From an uncultured Bacillota bacterium (GTDB lineage Bacteria; Bacillota_I; Bacilli_A; Erysipelotrichales; Coprobacillaceae): DNA of 64,000 nt. A program made the position numbers and the translations under genes. The notes beneath the pieces are model-generated. The model was not told the DNA's origin. It searched no databases and worked only from the letters and a program-made list of their open reading frames with translations. Every line of letters begins with the position of its first letter. Position 1 is the first letter of the stretch. The stretch lies in assembly GCA_949290865.1 (NCBI GenBank), contig CASETM010000090.1:1-64000 (forward strand), read 5' to 3'. Shown one piece after another: positions 26,715-36,110 of the stretch.

Positions 26715-28448
26715 ATGGTTATCAAAACATTAATGAAACAAATTAAACAGTATAAAAAAGATTCATTATTAACAATGTTTTTTGTTATTATTGAAGTTAT
26801 ACTGGAAATACTGATTCCATTATTAATGGCTCGTATTATTGATTTGGGAATTGAAAAAGGAGATATTAATGCTGTTTACAAATATGGTTTTATCATGTTT
26901 GTTATTGCTCTTGGAACTTTATCGACAGGATTTCTTGCTGGTAAATACGCTGCAAAAGCTTCAACTGGATTTGCAGCAAATTTAAGAGACGGAATGTATA
27001 CAAACATTCAGTCATTCTCTTTCTCTAACATTGATAAATATAGTACAGCAGGGTTAGTAACACGTTTAACAACAGATGTTACCAATGTTCAAAATGCTTA
27101 TCAGATGATCATTCGTATGTGTATTCGTGCACCAATGAATCTCATCTGTGCTTTGACAATGGCTTTTATGATCAATCATGAATTAAGTATGATTTTTGTG
27201 GAAGCTATTGGTTTTCTTGTTATTGTTTTAGGATTTATCATGGTGACGGCAACACGTTATTTTAATAACGTTTTTCCAAAATATGATGATCTGAATGAAA
27301 GTGTTCAGGAAAACGTTGTTGCGATTAGAGTTGTCAAATCTTTTGTCAGAGAAAAATATGAAGATGAAAAATTCAAGAAAGCAGCTCAAAATATTTATCG
27401 TTTATTTGTTAAAGCGGAATCAATTCTAGCATTTAACAGTCCAGCGATGATGACGGCTGTTTATGGATGTATTCTGCTGCTGTCATGGTTTGGTGCCAAA
27501 TCTATTGTTGGTGGCAGTCTGACAACAGGAGAACTGACAACATTATTCAGTTATATCATGAATATTCTGATGTCTTTGATGATGTTATCAATGGCATTTG
27601 TTATGATTACGATGTCATTTGCTTCAGGACGTCGTATTGCGGAAGTTTTAAATGAAAAATCTGATCTGGTTTCTCCAGAAAATGCTTTAAAAACCGTAAA
27701 AAGTGGATCAGTAACATTTGATCATGTAACATTTTCATATAAACATGGTAGTGGTGAACCGGTTTTAAGAGATATTGATATACATATTCATTCGGGAGAA
27801 ACAATTGGGATCATCGGAGGTACCGGAAGTGCCAAAAGTACACTTGTCAGTCTGATTAGTCGTCTTTATGATGTTGATCGAGGAAGTGTCATCGTAGGCG
27901 GTGTTGATGTTCGAAATTATGATTTGGAAGTTTTAAGAAATGAAGTTGCGGTTGTTTTACAGAACAATGTCCTGTTCAGTGGAACAATTTTGCAGAACTT
28001 AAGATGGGGTAATGAAAATGCTACTTTAGAGGAATGTCAGGAAGCCTGTCGTTTGGCTTGTGCTGATGATTTTATTCAGGATTTCCCTGATAAATATGAT
28101 ACTTATATTGAACAGGGAGGAAGTAACGTTTCTGGAGGACAGAAACAGCGTTTGTGTATTGCCAGAGCTTTGCTGAAAAAACCTAAAATTTTGATTCTGG
28201 ATGACTCAACTAGTGCTGTCGACACAGCAACAGATGCTAGCATTCAAAAATCTTTTGAAGAACGTATTCCTGATACTACTAAAATTATTATTTCACAACG
28301 TGTTTCTAGCGTACAAAATGCAGATCGTATCATCGTTTTAAATGATGGGGTTATTGATGATTTTGATTCACATGAAAATCTGTTAAAGACCAGTGAAATT
28401 TATCGTACGATTTATGAAACACAGACAAAAGGAAAGGAGGAAGCTTAA
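26715..28448 (+). CDS. ABC exporter half-transporter with degenerate ATP site (A subunit)
   Basis: A 577-residue half-transporter: six membrane helices (1-310) then a nucleotide-binding domain. Walker A reads GGTGSAKST (about 367-375; Ala in place of the third Gly), the signature is SGGQKQR and Walker B is LILDDST, with Asp where the catalytic Glu belongs. This is the pattern of the inactive-site partner in heterodimeric exporters of the LmrCD/BmrCD/TM287-288 type. Its stop overlaps the next start (TAATG). Probably multidrug or lipid export; substrate unknown. Confidence 0.92.
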   Translation: MVIKTLMKQIKQYKKDSLLTMFFVIIEVILEILIPLLMARIIDLGIEKGDINAVYKYGFIMFVIALGTLSTGFLAGKYAAKASTGFAANLRDGMYTNIQSFSFSNIDKYSTAGLVTRLTTDVTNVQNAYQMIIRMCIRAPMNLICALTMAFMINHELSMIFVEAIGFLVIVLGFIMVTATRYFNNVFPKYDDLNESVQENVVAIRVVKSFVREKYEDEKFKKAAQNIYRLFVKAESILAFNSPAMMTAVYGCILLLSWFGAKSIVGGSLTTGELTTLFSYIMNILMSLMMLSMAFVMITMSFASGRRIAEVLNEKSDLVSPENALKTVKSGSVTFDHVTFSYKHGSGEPVLRDIDIHIHSGETIGIIGGTGSAKSTLVSLISRLYDVDRGSVIVGGVDVRNYDLEVLRNEVAVVLQNNVLFSGTILQNLRWGNENATLEECQEACRLACADDFIQDFPDKYDTYIEQGGSNVSGGQKQRLCIARALLKKPKILILDDSTSAVDTATDASIQKSFEERIPDTTKIIISQRVSSVQNADRIIVLNDGVIDDFDSHENLLKTSEIYRTIYETQTKGKEEA

Positions 28449-30307
28449 TGAAAAAACAGAATGTTATGCTTCGCCTTTTGAAAAAGGTATTTAAGCGTTA
28501 TGGTATAGCAATTATTATCGTTTTATTCTGTATTATTGGTCAGGCAGTCTGTACAGTTCAGGGGACAATGTTCCAGCAAAGACTGATTGATGACTATATT
28601 CTGCCATTGATGGGACAGTCATCACCTGATTTTTCAGGATTATTTTCAGCACTTTCCGTAATGGCCTGCTTCTTTCTGGCAGGGGTCATCTTTGCATATA
28701 CGTACAATCGTATCATGGTTTCAGTTACTCAGGGATTTTTACGCGATTTACGTGTAGAAATGTTTGAACATATGGAATCATTACCAATTCGTTATTTTGA
28801 CAGAACAACACATGGTGATATCATGTCTGTCTATACCAATGATATTGATACATTAAGACAGCTGATCAGTCAGTCTATTCCACAGTTTACTTCAAGTGCA
28901 ATTACGATCATTACTGTCTTTATTTCAATGCTCATCTTAAATAAAACGTTAACTGTTGTCAGTCTGGTTATGGTTTGTGTGATTCTCTTTATTTCTCGTT
29001 CAGTAGGAAGTCTGTCAGCAAAATACTTTATCAGACAGCAGACCATGTTAGGTAAAGTTAATGGTTATATTGAAGAAATGATTTCTGGACAAAAAGTTGT
29101 TAAGGTTTTCAATCATGAAGAAAAAGCAATCGAAGGATTCAGAACAATCAATGAAGAATTACGTGAAAGTTCATTCCAGGCCAATAAATTTGCCAATGTT
29201 TTAATGCCAGTAACGATTCAGACAGGAAATATTTCATATATTCTATGTGCAATTATTGGAGCAGTTTTGGCATTAAGCGGGTTTGATAAATCATTCACTC
29301 TTGGTACACTGGTTGCATTCATGACCTTAAATAAAAGCTTTAATCAGCCAATAGGACAGATATCTATGCAGATTAATCATATTGCAATGGCGATGGCCGG
29401 TGCAACACGTATCTTTGATTTACTGGATCAGGAAAAAGAAGTGGATCAGGGGTTTGTAACATTATGTCGTGTTGATTTTTATGAAAATGGAAATATGTTT
29501 GAAACTGAAAAACGTACTGGTCATTGGGCATGGCGTCATCCTCGTTCTAACGGTGAAATTGAACTAGTTGAAATGAAAGGTGATATTAAATTAGAAAATG
29601 TTGATTTTGGTTATGTTGATGATCATATGGTTTTACATGATATTTCAGTTTTTGCTAATCCTGGTGAAAAGATTGCTTTTGTTGGAGCAACTGGTGCTGG
29701 AAAGACAACGATTACGAATCTGATTAATCGTTTTTATGATATTCAAAGTGGAACGATTACTTATGATGGTATTGATATTAAATTAATTAAAAAAGATGAT
29801 TTGCGTCGTTCTTTAGGTGTTGTTTTACAGGATACACACTTATTTACAGGAACTGTTATGGATAATATTCGTTATGGTCGTTTGGATGCAACTGATGAAG
29901 AATGTATTAATGCTGCCAAATTAGCAAACGCTGACAGTTTTATCAAACATTTGCCTGATGGCTATAATACGATGTTAACTGGTGATGGAGCAAACCTGTC
30001 ACAGGGACAAAGACAGTTGATTGCGATTGCCCGTGCTGCTGTTGCTAATCCTCCAGCATTGATCTTAGATGAAGCAACATCATCTATCGATACCAGAACA
30101 GAAACACTGGTTCAAAAAGGTATGGATGGACTGATGGAAGGTAGAACGACTTTGGTTATTGCCCATCGTTTATCAACAATTAAAAACAGTGACTGTATCA
30201 TGGTTCTGGAACATGGTCATATTATTGAACGTGGAAATCATGAAACTTTGATGAAACAGAAAGGAAAATACTATCAGTTATATACTGGTGCTATTGAAAT
30301 GGATTAA
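28448..30307 (+). CDS. ABC exporter half-transporter with canonical catalytic Glu (B subunit)
   Basis: A 619-residue partner of the preceding gene. Walker A GATGAGKTT (about 412-420), signature LSQGQRQ (about 516) and Walker B LILDEATSS with catalytic Glu. About 40 extra residues (around 340-385, Trp/Arg-rich) lie between the membrane and ATPase parts, as in other B subunits of this group. AGGAGG sits in the end of the upstream gene. Confidence 0.93.
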   Translation: MKKQNVMLRLLKKVFKRYGIAIIIVLFCIIGQAVCTVQGTMFQQRLIDDYILPLMGQSSPDFSGLFSALSVMACFFLAGVIFAYTYNRIMVSVTQGFLRDLRVEMFEHMESLPIRYFDRTTHGDIMSVYTNDIDTLRQLISQSIPQFTSSAITIITVFISMLILNKTLTVVSLVMVCVILFISRSVGSLSAKYFIRQQTMLGKVNGYIEEMISGQKVVKVFNHEEKAIEGFRTINEELRESSFQANKFANVLMPVTIQTGNISYILCAIIGAVLALSGFDKSFTLGTLVAFMTLNKSFNQPIGQISMQINHIAMAMAGATRIFDLLDQEKEVDQGFVTLCRVDFYENGNMFETEKRTGHWAWRHPRSNGEIELVEMKGDIKLENVDFGYVDDHMVLHDISVFANPGEKIAFVGATGAGKTTITNLINRFYDIQSGTITYDGIDIKLIKKDDLRRSLGVVLQDTHLFTGTVMDNIRYGRLDATDEECINAAKLANADSFIKHLPDGYNTMLTGDGANLSQGQRQLIAIARAAVANPPALILDEATSSIDTRTETLVQKGMDGLMEGRTTLVIAHRLSTIKNSDCIMVLEHGHIIERGNHETLMKQKGKYYQLYTGAIEMD

Positions 30308-30327
30308 GGTCGAAAGACCTTTTTCTT
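30306..30327 (+). terminator. terminator of the exporter operon
   Basis: Stem AAGGTC-GAAA-GACCTT with a stable GNRA loop, followed by TTTCTTTT. Confidence 0.8.
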
Positions 30328-30382
30328 TTGCTTTATAATCTCAACAAAATTCGTTATAATATAAAACTAGAGGAGTGGTTTG

Positions 30383-31006
30383 ATGAAAGGAAAATTTATT
30401 ACATTGGAAGGTCCAGATGGCAGTGGAAAAACAACCGTATCGCTGAAAATTGTGCAGCTGCTACAGCAGCAGGGTTATAAAGTCATGCTGACCAGAGAAC
30501 CAGGCGGTGTTGATATTGCTGAACAGATCAGAAATGTGATTCTTGATAAAAAAAATACGGCGATGGATGCCAAAACAGAAGCACTGCTTTATGCAGCAGC
30601 GAGAAGACAGCATCTTGTTGAAAAAGTGCTGCCAGCTTTACAGCAGGGTTATATTGTTATTTGTGACCGTTTTGTTGACAGTTCACTGGCTTATCAGGGA
30701 GTAGGTAGACAGCTGGGTATTGATAAGGTTTATGCCATCAATCTGTTTGCTATTGAAGATATCATGCCTGATAAAACCATATTCTTTGATATTGACTATC
30801 AGCTGGGGCTGCAGCGTATCAGAAAGAATGAGCGGGTATCTGATCGAATGGATGAAGCTTCCCAGGATTTTCACAAAATGGTTTATGATGGCTATCTGCA
30901 GATCTGTCAGAAATATGCAGATCGTATTGTTAAAATTGATGCCAGTCAGGATGTAGATCATGTTGTTGAAGCGGCCATGAAAGAAATAAAAAAGGTATTA
31001 TGTTAA
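30383..31006 (+). CDS. tmk: thymidylate kinase
   Basis: A 207-residue kinase that makes dTDP from dTMP. P-loop GPDGSGKTT (10-18), DR(F/Y) motif in CDRFVDSSLAYQG and the LID region RIRKNERVSDRMD. ATG at 30383 with AGAGGAG upstream, preferred over the TTG one codon earlier. Overlaps holB by seven bases. Confidence 0.95.
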   Translation: MKGKFITLEGPDGSGKTTVSLKIVQLLQQQGYKVMLTREPGGVDIAEQIRNVILDKKNTAMDAKTEALLYAAARRQHLVEKVLPALQQGYIVICDRFVDSSLAYQGVGRQLGIDKVYAINLFAIEDIMPDKTIFFDIDYQLGLQRIRKNERVSDRMDEASQDFHKMVYDGYLQICQKYADRIVKIDASQDVDHVVEAAMKEIKKVLC

Positions 31007-31944
31007 AAGACGAATTAAAAGAAAGTCAACCATTATTTTATCATATTATTTTTAATGAATTTCAACAACATAAGATTCCTCATGCTTTTCTGTTAAATGG
31101 GAAAAACACAGAAAAACCATTAGAATTTTTAACAATGTCCTTGTTATGTGATCAGACCATTGCCTGTGAAACATGCATCAGCTGTCAGAAAGTTCAGCAT
31201 CATCAGTTTGCTGATATTATTGAAATTGACGGACTTGATGAATCAATCAAAAAAAATCATATTGAATATATTCAGTCTACATTTAAAAAATCAGCGATAG
31301 AAGGTAAGAATAAAATATATATTATTAGACATATAGAAAATGCCACGAAAGAAGCAATGAATTCTCTGTTAAAAATTTTAGAAGAACCAATTGATGGCAT
31401 TTATGCCATATTTACGACTCAGAACATGAACAAAGTCTTGCCAACTATTATTTCTCGCTGTCAGGTTATTGATATTAGACCTAATAGAGCTGCTGATCTT
31501 AAACAAAGGCTTATGCAGCAGGATATTGATGAAGAAAACAGCAATATCCTTACAGCTTTGTGGAATGATATAGATACAATCTTAGAAGTAGATATGGATA
31601 ATTTCACTGATATTAAAGTAGAAGTACTTAACTTTATTGATGATTTATTTTCAAACAGAGAAAATCTTATCATTAACACACAGATTCATTTAATGAAAAA
31701 TCATAATAATAAAGAAGATATAAAACTGTTTCTAAATATGCTGATCATTGCTTTAAAAGATTTGTTTCACGTGAAACATAATCAGAAAGCTTTATTTGTT
31801 AATCATGTTGAAAAATTCCAGTCATTTCAGTATGATAATGATGATATTATAAGAAAAACAGAATTAATCTTAGATACGTTAAATTTAATAGATTATAACG
31901 CTAATATACCATTACTGATGGATAGTATGATGTATAGATTATAG
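31000..31944 (+). CDS. holB: DNA polymerase III subunit delta prime
   Basis: A 314-residue clamp-loader subunit. It resembles the dnaX AAA+ fold but lacks a P-loop (GKNTEKP in its place); it keeps a zinc module (CETCISCQ) and the SRC motif (IISRCQV) used to stimulate gamma ATPase. tmk-holB-ricT-trmN6-rsmI is the standard Firmicute cluster. An exact parS sequence lies within the coding region at 31763-31778. Confidence 0.93.
   Translation: MLKDELKESQPLFYHIIFNEFQQHKIPHAFLLNGKNTEKPLEFLTMSLLCDQTIACETCISCQKVQHHQFADIIEIDGLDESIKKNHIEYIQSTFKKSAIEGKNKIYIIRHIENATKEAMNSLLKILEEPIDGIYAIFTTQNMNKVLPTIISRCQVIDIRPNRAADLKQRLMQQDIDEENSNILTALWNDIDTILEVDMDNFTDIKVEVLNFIDDLFSNRENLIINTQIHLMKNHNNKEDIKLFLNMLIIALKDLFHVKHNQKALFVNHVEKFQSFQYDNDDIIRKTELILDTLNLIDYNANIPLLMDSMMYRL
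31763..31778. promoter_or_regulatory. parS site 1 (ParB/Spo0J binding)
   Basis: TGTTTCACGTGAAACA, a full 16-base palindrome identical to the Bacillus parS consensus. It lies inside holB about 20 kb from oriC. Confidence 0.93.
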
Positions 31945-31957
31945 AAAGGGTGTATTT

Positions 31958-32803
31958 ATGGAAGAAATGAAACTTGCAAGCGTTAAATTTAAAAGTGCTG
32001 GAAAAGTTTATTATTTTTCTACTGATCTTTATTTAGAAAAAGGAGATCAGGTCGTAATAGAAACTGCCAGGGGTTTAGAATTAGGTGAGATATCACAGTC
32101 TTTGAAAAATATAGAAGAATTTAATTTAGACACTGAGCTTAAGCCTATCTTGAGAAAAGCAACAAAAAAAGATATTGAAAATTATGAAAAAAATCTGATT
32201 GATGCTCAAAAAGCACTGGTTACATGTAAAGAAATCGTATCTCGCTATGATGTGAAAATGAAACTGACAAGCTGTGAATATACATTAGATAAAATGAAAA
32301 TCATTTTTATGTACACTGCTGATGATCGTGTTGATTTCAGAGAACTTTTGAAAGAACTGGCAACTGTTTTTAAATGCCGAATCGAATTAAGACAGATCGG
32401 GCCAAGAGATAAGGCCAAGGTTGTTGGCGGAATTGGAACATGTGGTTTGCCACTATGCTGTTCAACGATGTTTGGTGAATTCAATGGGGTATCGATCAAT
32501 ATGGCTAAAAATCAGATGCTGGCCATCAACATTGAAAAGATTTCCGGAGCCTGTGGCAGACTGATGTGCTGCCTTAAATATGAAGATGATATATATTCTC
32601 AAGAAAAAATGAGATTTCCTAAAATTGGTTCAAAAGTTAAATATGAAGGTAAAGAAGTTAAGGTCTTAGGTTTAAATATCACAAGTGATCTTGTTAAAAT
32701 AGAATACAATAATGGACTGATATTTGTTAATTTAAATGAAATTGAATTTGATAAATCAAATTCAGCTGGTAAAAAAAATGGAAAGCAGCAAAGAAGTCAT
32801 TAA
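31958..32803 (+). CDS. ricT: PSP1-domain protein RicT (YaaT)
   Basis: A 281-residue PSP1 protein. In Bacillus, RicT forms the Fe-S-containing Y-complex (RicA-RicF-RicT) that directs RNase Y cleavage and affects sporulation, competence and biofilm. The conserved Cys motifs CGLPLCC and CGRLMCC are present. AAAGGGTG ribosome site. The end overlaps trmN6 by 26 bases in another frame. Confidence 0.93.
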   Translation: MEEMKLASVKFKSAGKVYYFSTDLYLEKGDQVVIETARGLELGEISQSLKNIEEFNLDTELKPILRKATKKDIENYEKNLIDAQKALVTCKEIVSRYDVKMKLTSCEYTLDKMKIIFMYTADDRVDFRELLKELATVFKCRIELRQIGPRDKAKVVGGIGTCGLPLCCSTMFGEFNGVSINMAKNQMLAINIEKISGACGRLMCCLKYEDDIYSQEKMRFPKIGSKVKYEGKEVKVLGLNITSDLVKIEYNNGLIFVNLNEIEFDKSNSAGKKNGKQQRSH

Positions 32804-33518
32804 TTATTTGTTAGCTTACAATAATCTGAAAATTATCCAAAGAAAAGATATGTTTAACTTTTCTTTGGATACTGTTTTATTAGCCCATTTTTGTACAATT
32901 AATAAAGATGTGAAAACAATTGTTGATTTTGGTACCAATAATGCTGCTATACCTTTATTGCTGTCAAGACGGACTGATAAAAAAATTATTGGTATTGAAA
33001 TTCAGGAAGAAGCTGTTGAACTGGCACAGAAAAATGTAAAGTTAAATCATCTGGAACAGCAGATTGAAATTATTCATGGTGATATCAACGACTGTGTTAA
33101 GACTATGGATAAGGTCCAGCTGGTTGTCTGTAATCCTCCTTTCTTTAAAGTAGGCGAAAAAAGCAATCTTAATGATAATGAGTATCTGACAATTGCCAGA
33201 CATGAAATCAAGATTGATCTGGAAAGAATTATCTCTTCAGCAGCAAAAATTCTTGATAATAAAGGAAGGCTGGCTATAGTTCATCGTCCTGACCGCATGC
33301 TGGATATCTTAAATTACATGCAGAAATATGATATTGAACCAAAACGTATCAGATTTGTTTATCCAAAAATGCATAAAGATTCTCATGTTCTGCTGGTGGA
33401 AGGTTTATATAAAGGAAAAAAGGGTATAAAAATAGAACCACCGTTATATGCTCATAATGATGATGGGAGTTACAGTAACGAAGTAAAAAAAATGTTTGGA
33501 GAAAAGATCGATGAATAG
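32778..33518 (+). CDS. trmN6: tRNA1(Val) adenine-37 N6-methyltransferase-like
   Basis: A 246-residue class I SAM methyltransferase. The SAM loop is in IVDFGTNNAAIPLLLS and the N6-amine methyltransferase motif NPPF is in VVCNPPFF. It belongs to the YabB/TrmN6 group found between yaaT and rsmI. ATG 32778 chosen since it aligns with the family start; the longer frame from 32736 is less likely. Overlaps rsmI by eight bases. Confidence 0.88.
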   Translation: MESSKEVINYLLAYNNLKIIQRKDMFNFSLDTVLLAHFCTINKDVKTIVDFGTNNAAIPLLLSRRTDKKIIGIEIQEEAVELAQKNVKLNHLEQQIEIIHGDINDCVKTMDKVQLVVCNPPFFKVGEKSNLNDNEYLTIARHEIKIDLERIISSAAKILDNKGRLAIVHRPDRMLDILNYMQKYDIEPKRIRFVYPKMHKDSHVLLVEGLYKGKKGIKIEPPLYAHNDDGSYSNEVKKMFGEKIDE

Positions 33519-34362
33519 ACAAAAAAGTTTTGAAAATAGTCAGCCAACTTTGTATCTCGTCGCAACACCAATAGGAAATCTAGAAGAAATAACATATCGT
33601 GCCATTAATATTTTAAATAAAGTTCAGTATATTGCTGCGGAAGATACGAGAAACACAATTAAACTGTTAAATCATTTTCATATTTCAACGAAACTCATTT
33701 CGCATCATGAACACAATATTCATCAGTCAATTCCTAAAATTACTGATATGCTTAATAGTGGAAATGATATTGCACTGGTGAGTGATGCAGGATATCCAGC
33801 TATTTCTGATCCAGGATATGAACTGGTTGTTCAAGCTATTGAAAATCATATTAATGTTGTCCCAATATCTGGGTGTAATGCCTGCCTGGATGCTTTGGTC
33901 GTTTCTGGTATTGCGCCTCAGCCTTTCCTTTTTTATGGTTTTTTAGATCATAGTGATAAAAAGAAAAAGAAGGAACTTGAAAATCTAAAGAATTATAAAG
34001 AAACTATTGTTTTCTATGAATCACCTCATCGTATAAAAAAGACATTAACTTTAATGTATGATATTTTAGGAAACCGACATATTGCTTTATGTCGAGAATT
34101 AACTAAGAAACATGAAGAAATTATCAGAGGAACTGTTGCTGAAATTATTGGAATCACTGATGAACTAAAAGGCGAAATGGTTATTGTTGTTGAGGGTAAT
34201 GACAAAAGTGAGAATGAAGAAGTGATATTTACAAATACAATCAAAGAAGATGTTGATTATTTTATTGAAAAGGGAATGTCAGCAAAAGATGCTATCAAAG
34301 AAGTTGCAAAAGAACGACATATGAATAAAAATGCTGTTTATAAAGAATATCATTCTGAATAA
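33511..34362 (+). CDS. rsmI: 16S rRNA cytidine-1402 2'-O-methyltransferase RsmI
   Basis: A 283-residue tetrapyrrole-methylase-fold enzyme that modifies C1402 in the ribosomal P site. Seen: LYLVATPIGNLEEITYRA, AAEDTRNTIKLLNHF and VSDAGYPAISDPGYELV, all highly conserved. ATG 33511 with GGAG upstream, inside the end of trmN6. A near-perfect parS follows the stop. Confidence 0.95.
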   Translation: MNRQKSFENSQPTLYLVATPIGNLEEITYRAINILNKVQYIAAEDTRNTIKLLNHFHISTKLISHHEHNIHQSIPKITDMLNSGNDIALVSDAGYPAISDPGYELVVQAIENHINVVPISGCNACLDALVVSGIAPQPFLFYGFLDHSDKKKKKELENLKNYKETIVFYESPHRIKKTLTLMYDILGNRHIALCRELTKKHEEIIRGTVAEIIGITDELKGEMVIVVEGNDKSENEEVIFTNTIKEDVDYFIEKGMSAKDAIKEVAKERHMNKNAVYKEYHSE

Positions 34363-34373
34363 TGATATTCTTT

Positions 34374-34389
34374 TGTTTCACGTGAAACC
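34374..34389. promoter_or_regulatory. parS site 2 (ParB/Spo0J binding)
   Basis: TGTTTCACGTGAAACC matches the parS palindrome in 15 of 16 positions (last base differs). It lies in the rsmI-deacetylase gap. Confidence 0.85.
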
Positions 34390-34460
34390 TTTATATAAAT
34401 TAAGGTAAATAAAATAGGAAACGCAGTCGAATTGTGTTATATTATGGGTGAGGTGAAAAT

Positions 34461-35783
34461 ATGTATATTTATAAACATAAAAAAAGATACAAAATAAAAA
34501 TCATACCAGTAATTTGCGCAGTATTATCAGTTGTAATTGTCATCGCTGGACTCTATTTTCTATTTTTTAAAAAGGATCCATATGAAGCCTACAAAACCTA
34601 TCAGGAAACAAATAAAAAATATGGTGAAGTAGAAAATTATAGTGAAGACAATGATAATTTTTATATATCAGTATTTTATCCTAAATTTAAAGATAAAACA
34701 TTGAATACAATTGTTAAAGAAACTTATAATGATCTGATCAAGCAAGAGAAAAAGAAAAAAGATCAGAAAGATATTTTATATATGGATTATGCGTGTGATT
34801 ATATCTTTAAACAGTATGTAGTTATTGAATATGATTTTAAACGTGTTGATGAAAAAACTGAAAAAGAAACTAATTTCAAAAAAGTCATGACATATAATCA
34901 GGAAACAAAAACATTGATTTCTTTAAAAGACTGTTTACATGGCAAATACAGTGACATGTTTAAAAATCTGGGGATTGAACAGTATGATAAAAATTCAGTT
35001 AATATCAAAGTTGGTGAAAAAAGCTTTACATATTATCCAGAAGATAATATGAAAAATGGTATAACGATTGAATATGAGGCAAATAAAGATTATATAAAAC
35101 TTGCAAACAAAAACATTCCATCAAATGTTCCATTAGATGTTAAAGCACCTAAATATATGAAGGTTGATAATAATAAGAAAATGGTTGCTATCACATTAGA
35201 TGATGGACCACATAAAACTTTAACTGATCAGGCGATGACAGCTTTTGAAAAATATGGAGGAAGAGGAACCTTTTTTGAACTGGGTGAAAAAATGGCAAAA
35301 AATCCTGATGTTGTTAAAGATGTTTATGAAAGAGGTCATGAAATTGGTAGTCATACCTATTCACATGCCCAGCTAACAAAACTGGATGCTGATAAACTTG
35401 ATGAAGAAATCAGAAATACTCAGAATACATGTTTTAATATCACAGGTAGTGAACCAACACTGGTTAGACCACCATATGGCTTAAGAAATGATAATGTTAA
35501 AAATGCTTTTCAGTCGTACGATTTGACTATGATTTTATGGGACGGAGATACTGAAGACTGGCGTTACAGTAAAAAAGACGATGGAGCACAAACGATATGT
35601 GACAATATTATTCGCGATACAAAAGCTGGGACTGGTGATGGAAATATCGTATTGATCCATGACATTCACGCTAATTCAGTCAAAGGTTTGGAAATGGCGT
35701 TAGAAAAGCTGGATGCAGATGGCTATCAGTTTGTTACAGTTTCAGATTTGCTCAAATATAGAGGTCATAGAGATTATAAATAA
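34461..35783 (+). CDS. membrane-anchored polysaccharide deacetylase
   Basis: A 440-residue protein: N-terminal membrane anchor (about 12-34), a DUF3298/PdaC-like domain (about 55-225) and a NodB deacetylase domain (about 240-435). Catalytic motifs: TLDDGP (MT1), SHTYSH (MT2), RPPYG (MT3), WDGDTEDW (MT4) and LIHDIH (MT5), so zinc site and catalytic base are intact. It acts outside the membrane, probably removing acetyl groups from peptidoglycan (lysozyme resistance) as PdaC does; chitin-type substrates are possible. Confidence 0.9.
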   Translation: MYIYKHKKRYKIKIIPVICAVLSVVIVIAGLYFLFFKKDPYEAYKTYQETNKKYGEVENYSEDNDNFYISVFYPKFKDKTLNTIVKETYNDLIKQEKKKKDQKDILYMDYACDYIFKQYVVIEYDFKRVDEKTEKETNFKKVMTYNQETKTLISLKDCLHGKYSDMFKNLGIEQYDKNSVNIKVGEKSFTYYPEDNMKNGITIEYEANKDYIKLANKNIPSNVPLDVKAPKYMKVDNNKKMVAITLDDGPHKTLTDQAMTAFEKYGGRGTFFELGEKMAKNPDVVKDVYERGHEIGSHTYSHAQLTKLDADKLDEEIRNTQNTCFNITGSEPTLVRPPYGLRNDNVKNAFQSYDLTMILWDGDTEDWRYSKKDDGAQTICDNIIRDTKAGTGDGNIVLIHDIHANSVKGLEMALEKLDADGYQFVTVSDLLKYRGHRDYK

Positions 35784-35817
35784 ATGGTACAGATTTTGAT
35801 CTGTATCATTTTTTTTA
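35784..35817 (+). terminator. terminator of the deacetylase gene
   Basis: Stem ATGGTACAGAT/ATCTGTATCAT (one G-U), 3-base loop, then eight T. Confidence 0.85.
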
Positions 35818-35825
35818 ACAGATAA

Positions 35826-35841
35826 TGTTTCACATGAAACA
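35826..35841. promoter_or_regulatory. parS-like site 3
   Basis: TGTTTCACATGAAACA matches the parS palindrome in 15 of 16 positions, with CACATG instead of CACGTG at the centre. It abuts the metG -35 box. Confidence 0.75.
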
Positions 35842-35870
35842 TTGACAAGACAAAACAGGTTTGATAAAGT
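35842..35870 (+). promoter_or_regulatory. promoter of the T-box/metG unit
   Basis: TTGACA and TAAAGT separated by 17 bases, directly after parS-like site 3. Confidence 0.7.
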
Positions 35871-35874
35871 AAAA

Positions 35875-36069
35875 AAGAATAAAAAAAGCAAAGATTGGAA
35901 AATGTCAGAGGAAAGTATTTAGAGAGCTGATGGATGGTGAAAATCAGTATACGGAACTTTGAGTGATGGGCCATGAGCTGCTATTTTGAATAGTTAGAAA
36001 TAGACGTTAACTGCGTTAAAGTTTTGAGTGACACAAACATGTGTAAAAAAGGTGGTACCGCGATCATTC
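35875..36069 (+). promoter_or_regulatory. T-box leader (Met) of metG
   Basis: Stem I carries AGAGAGCTGATGGATGGTGAAAATCAG-type sequence (35918-35945), and a specifier region GAGTGATGGGCCATGAG with ATG (Met) codons. The T-box AAGGTGGTACCGCG (36049-36062) is followed by a terminator. Uncharged tRNA-Met is expected to favour read-through into metG. With parS 3 and the promoter this accounts for the whole 327-base gap. Confidence 0.9.
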
Positions 36070-36093
36070 GTCCTTTTATAAGGACTTTTTTTA
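36070..36093 (+). terminator. T-box terminator
   Basis: Stem GTCCTT/AAGGAC, followed by seven T, downstream of the T-box sequence. Confidence 0.85.
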
Positions 36094-36110
36094 TTTTAAG
36101 GAGGGTAAAT

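Noticed and set aside
36024-36110. 29 extra N-terminal codons for MetG
   Set aside because: They translate the T-box and its terminator; the ATG at 36111 has AAGGAGG and fits the family.
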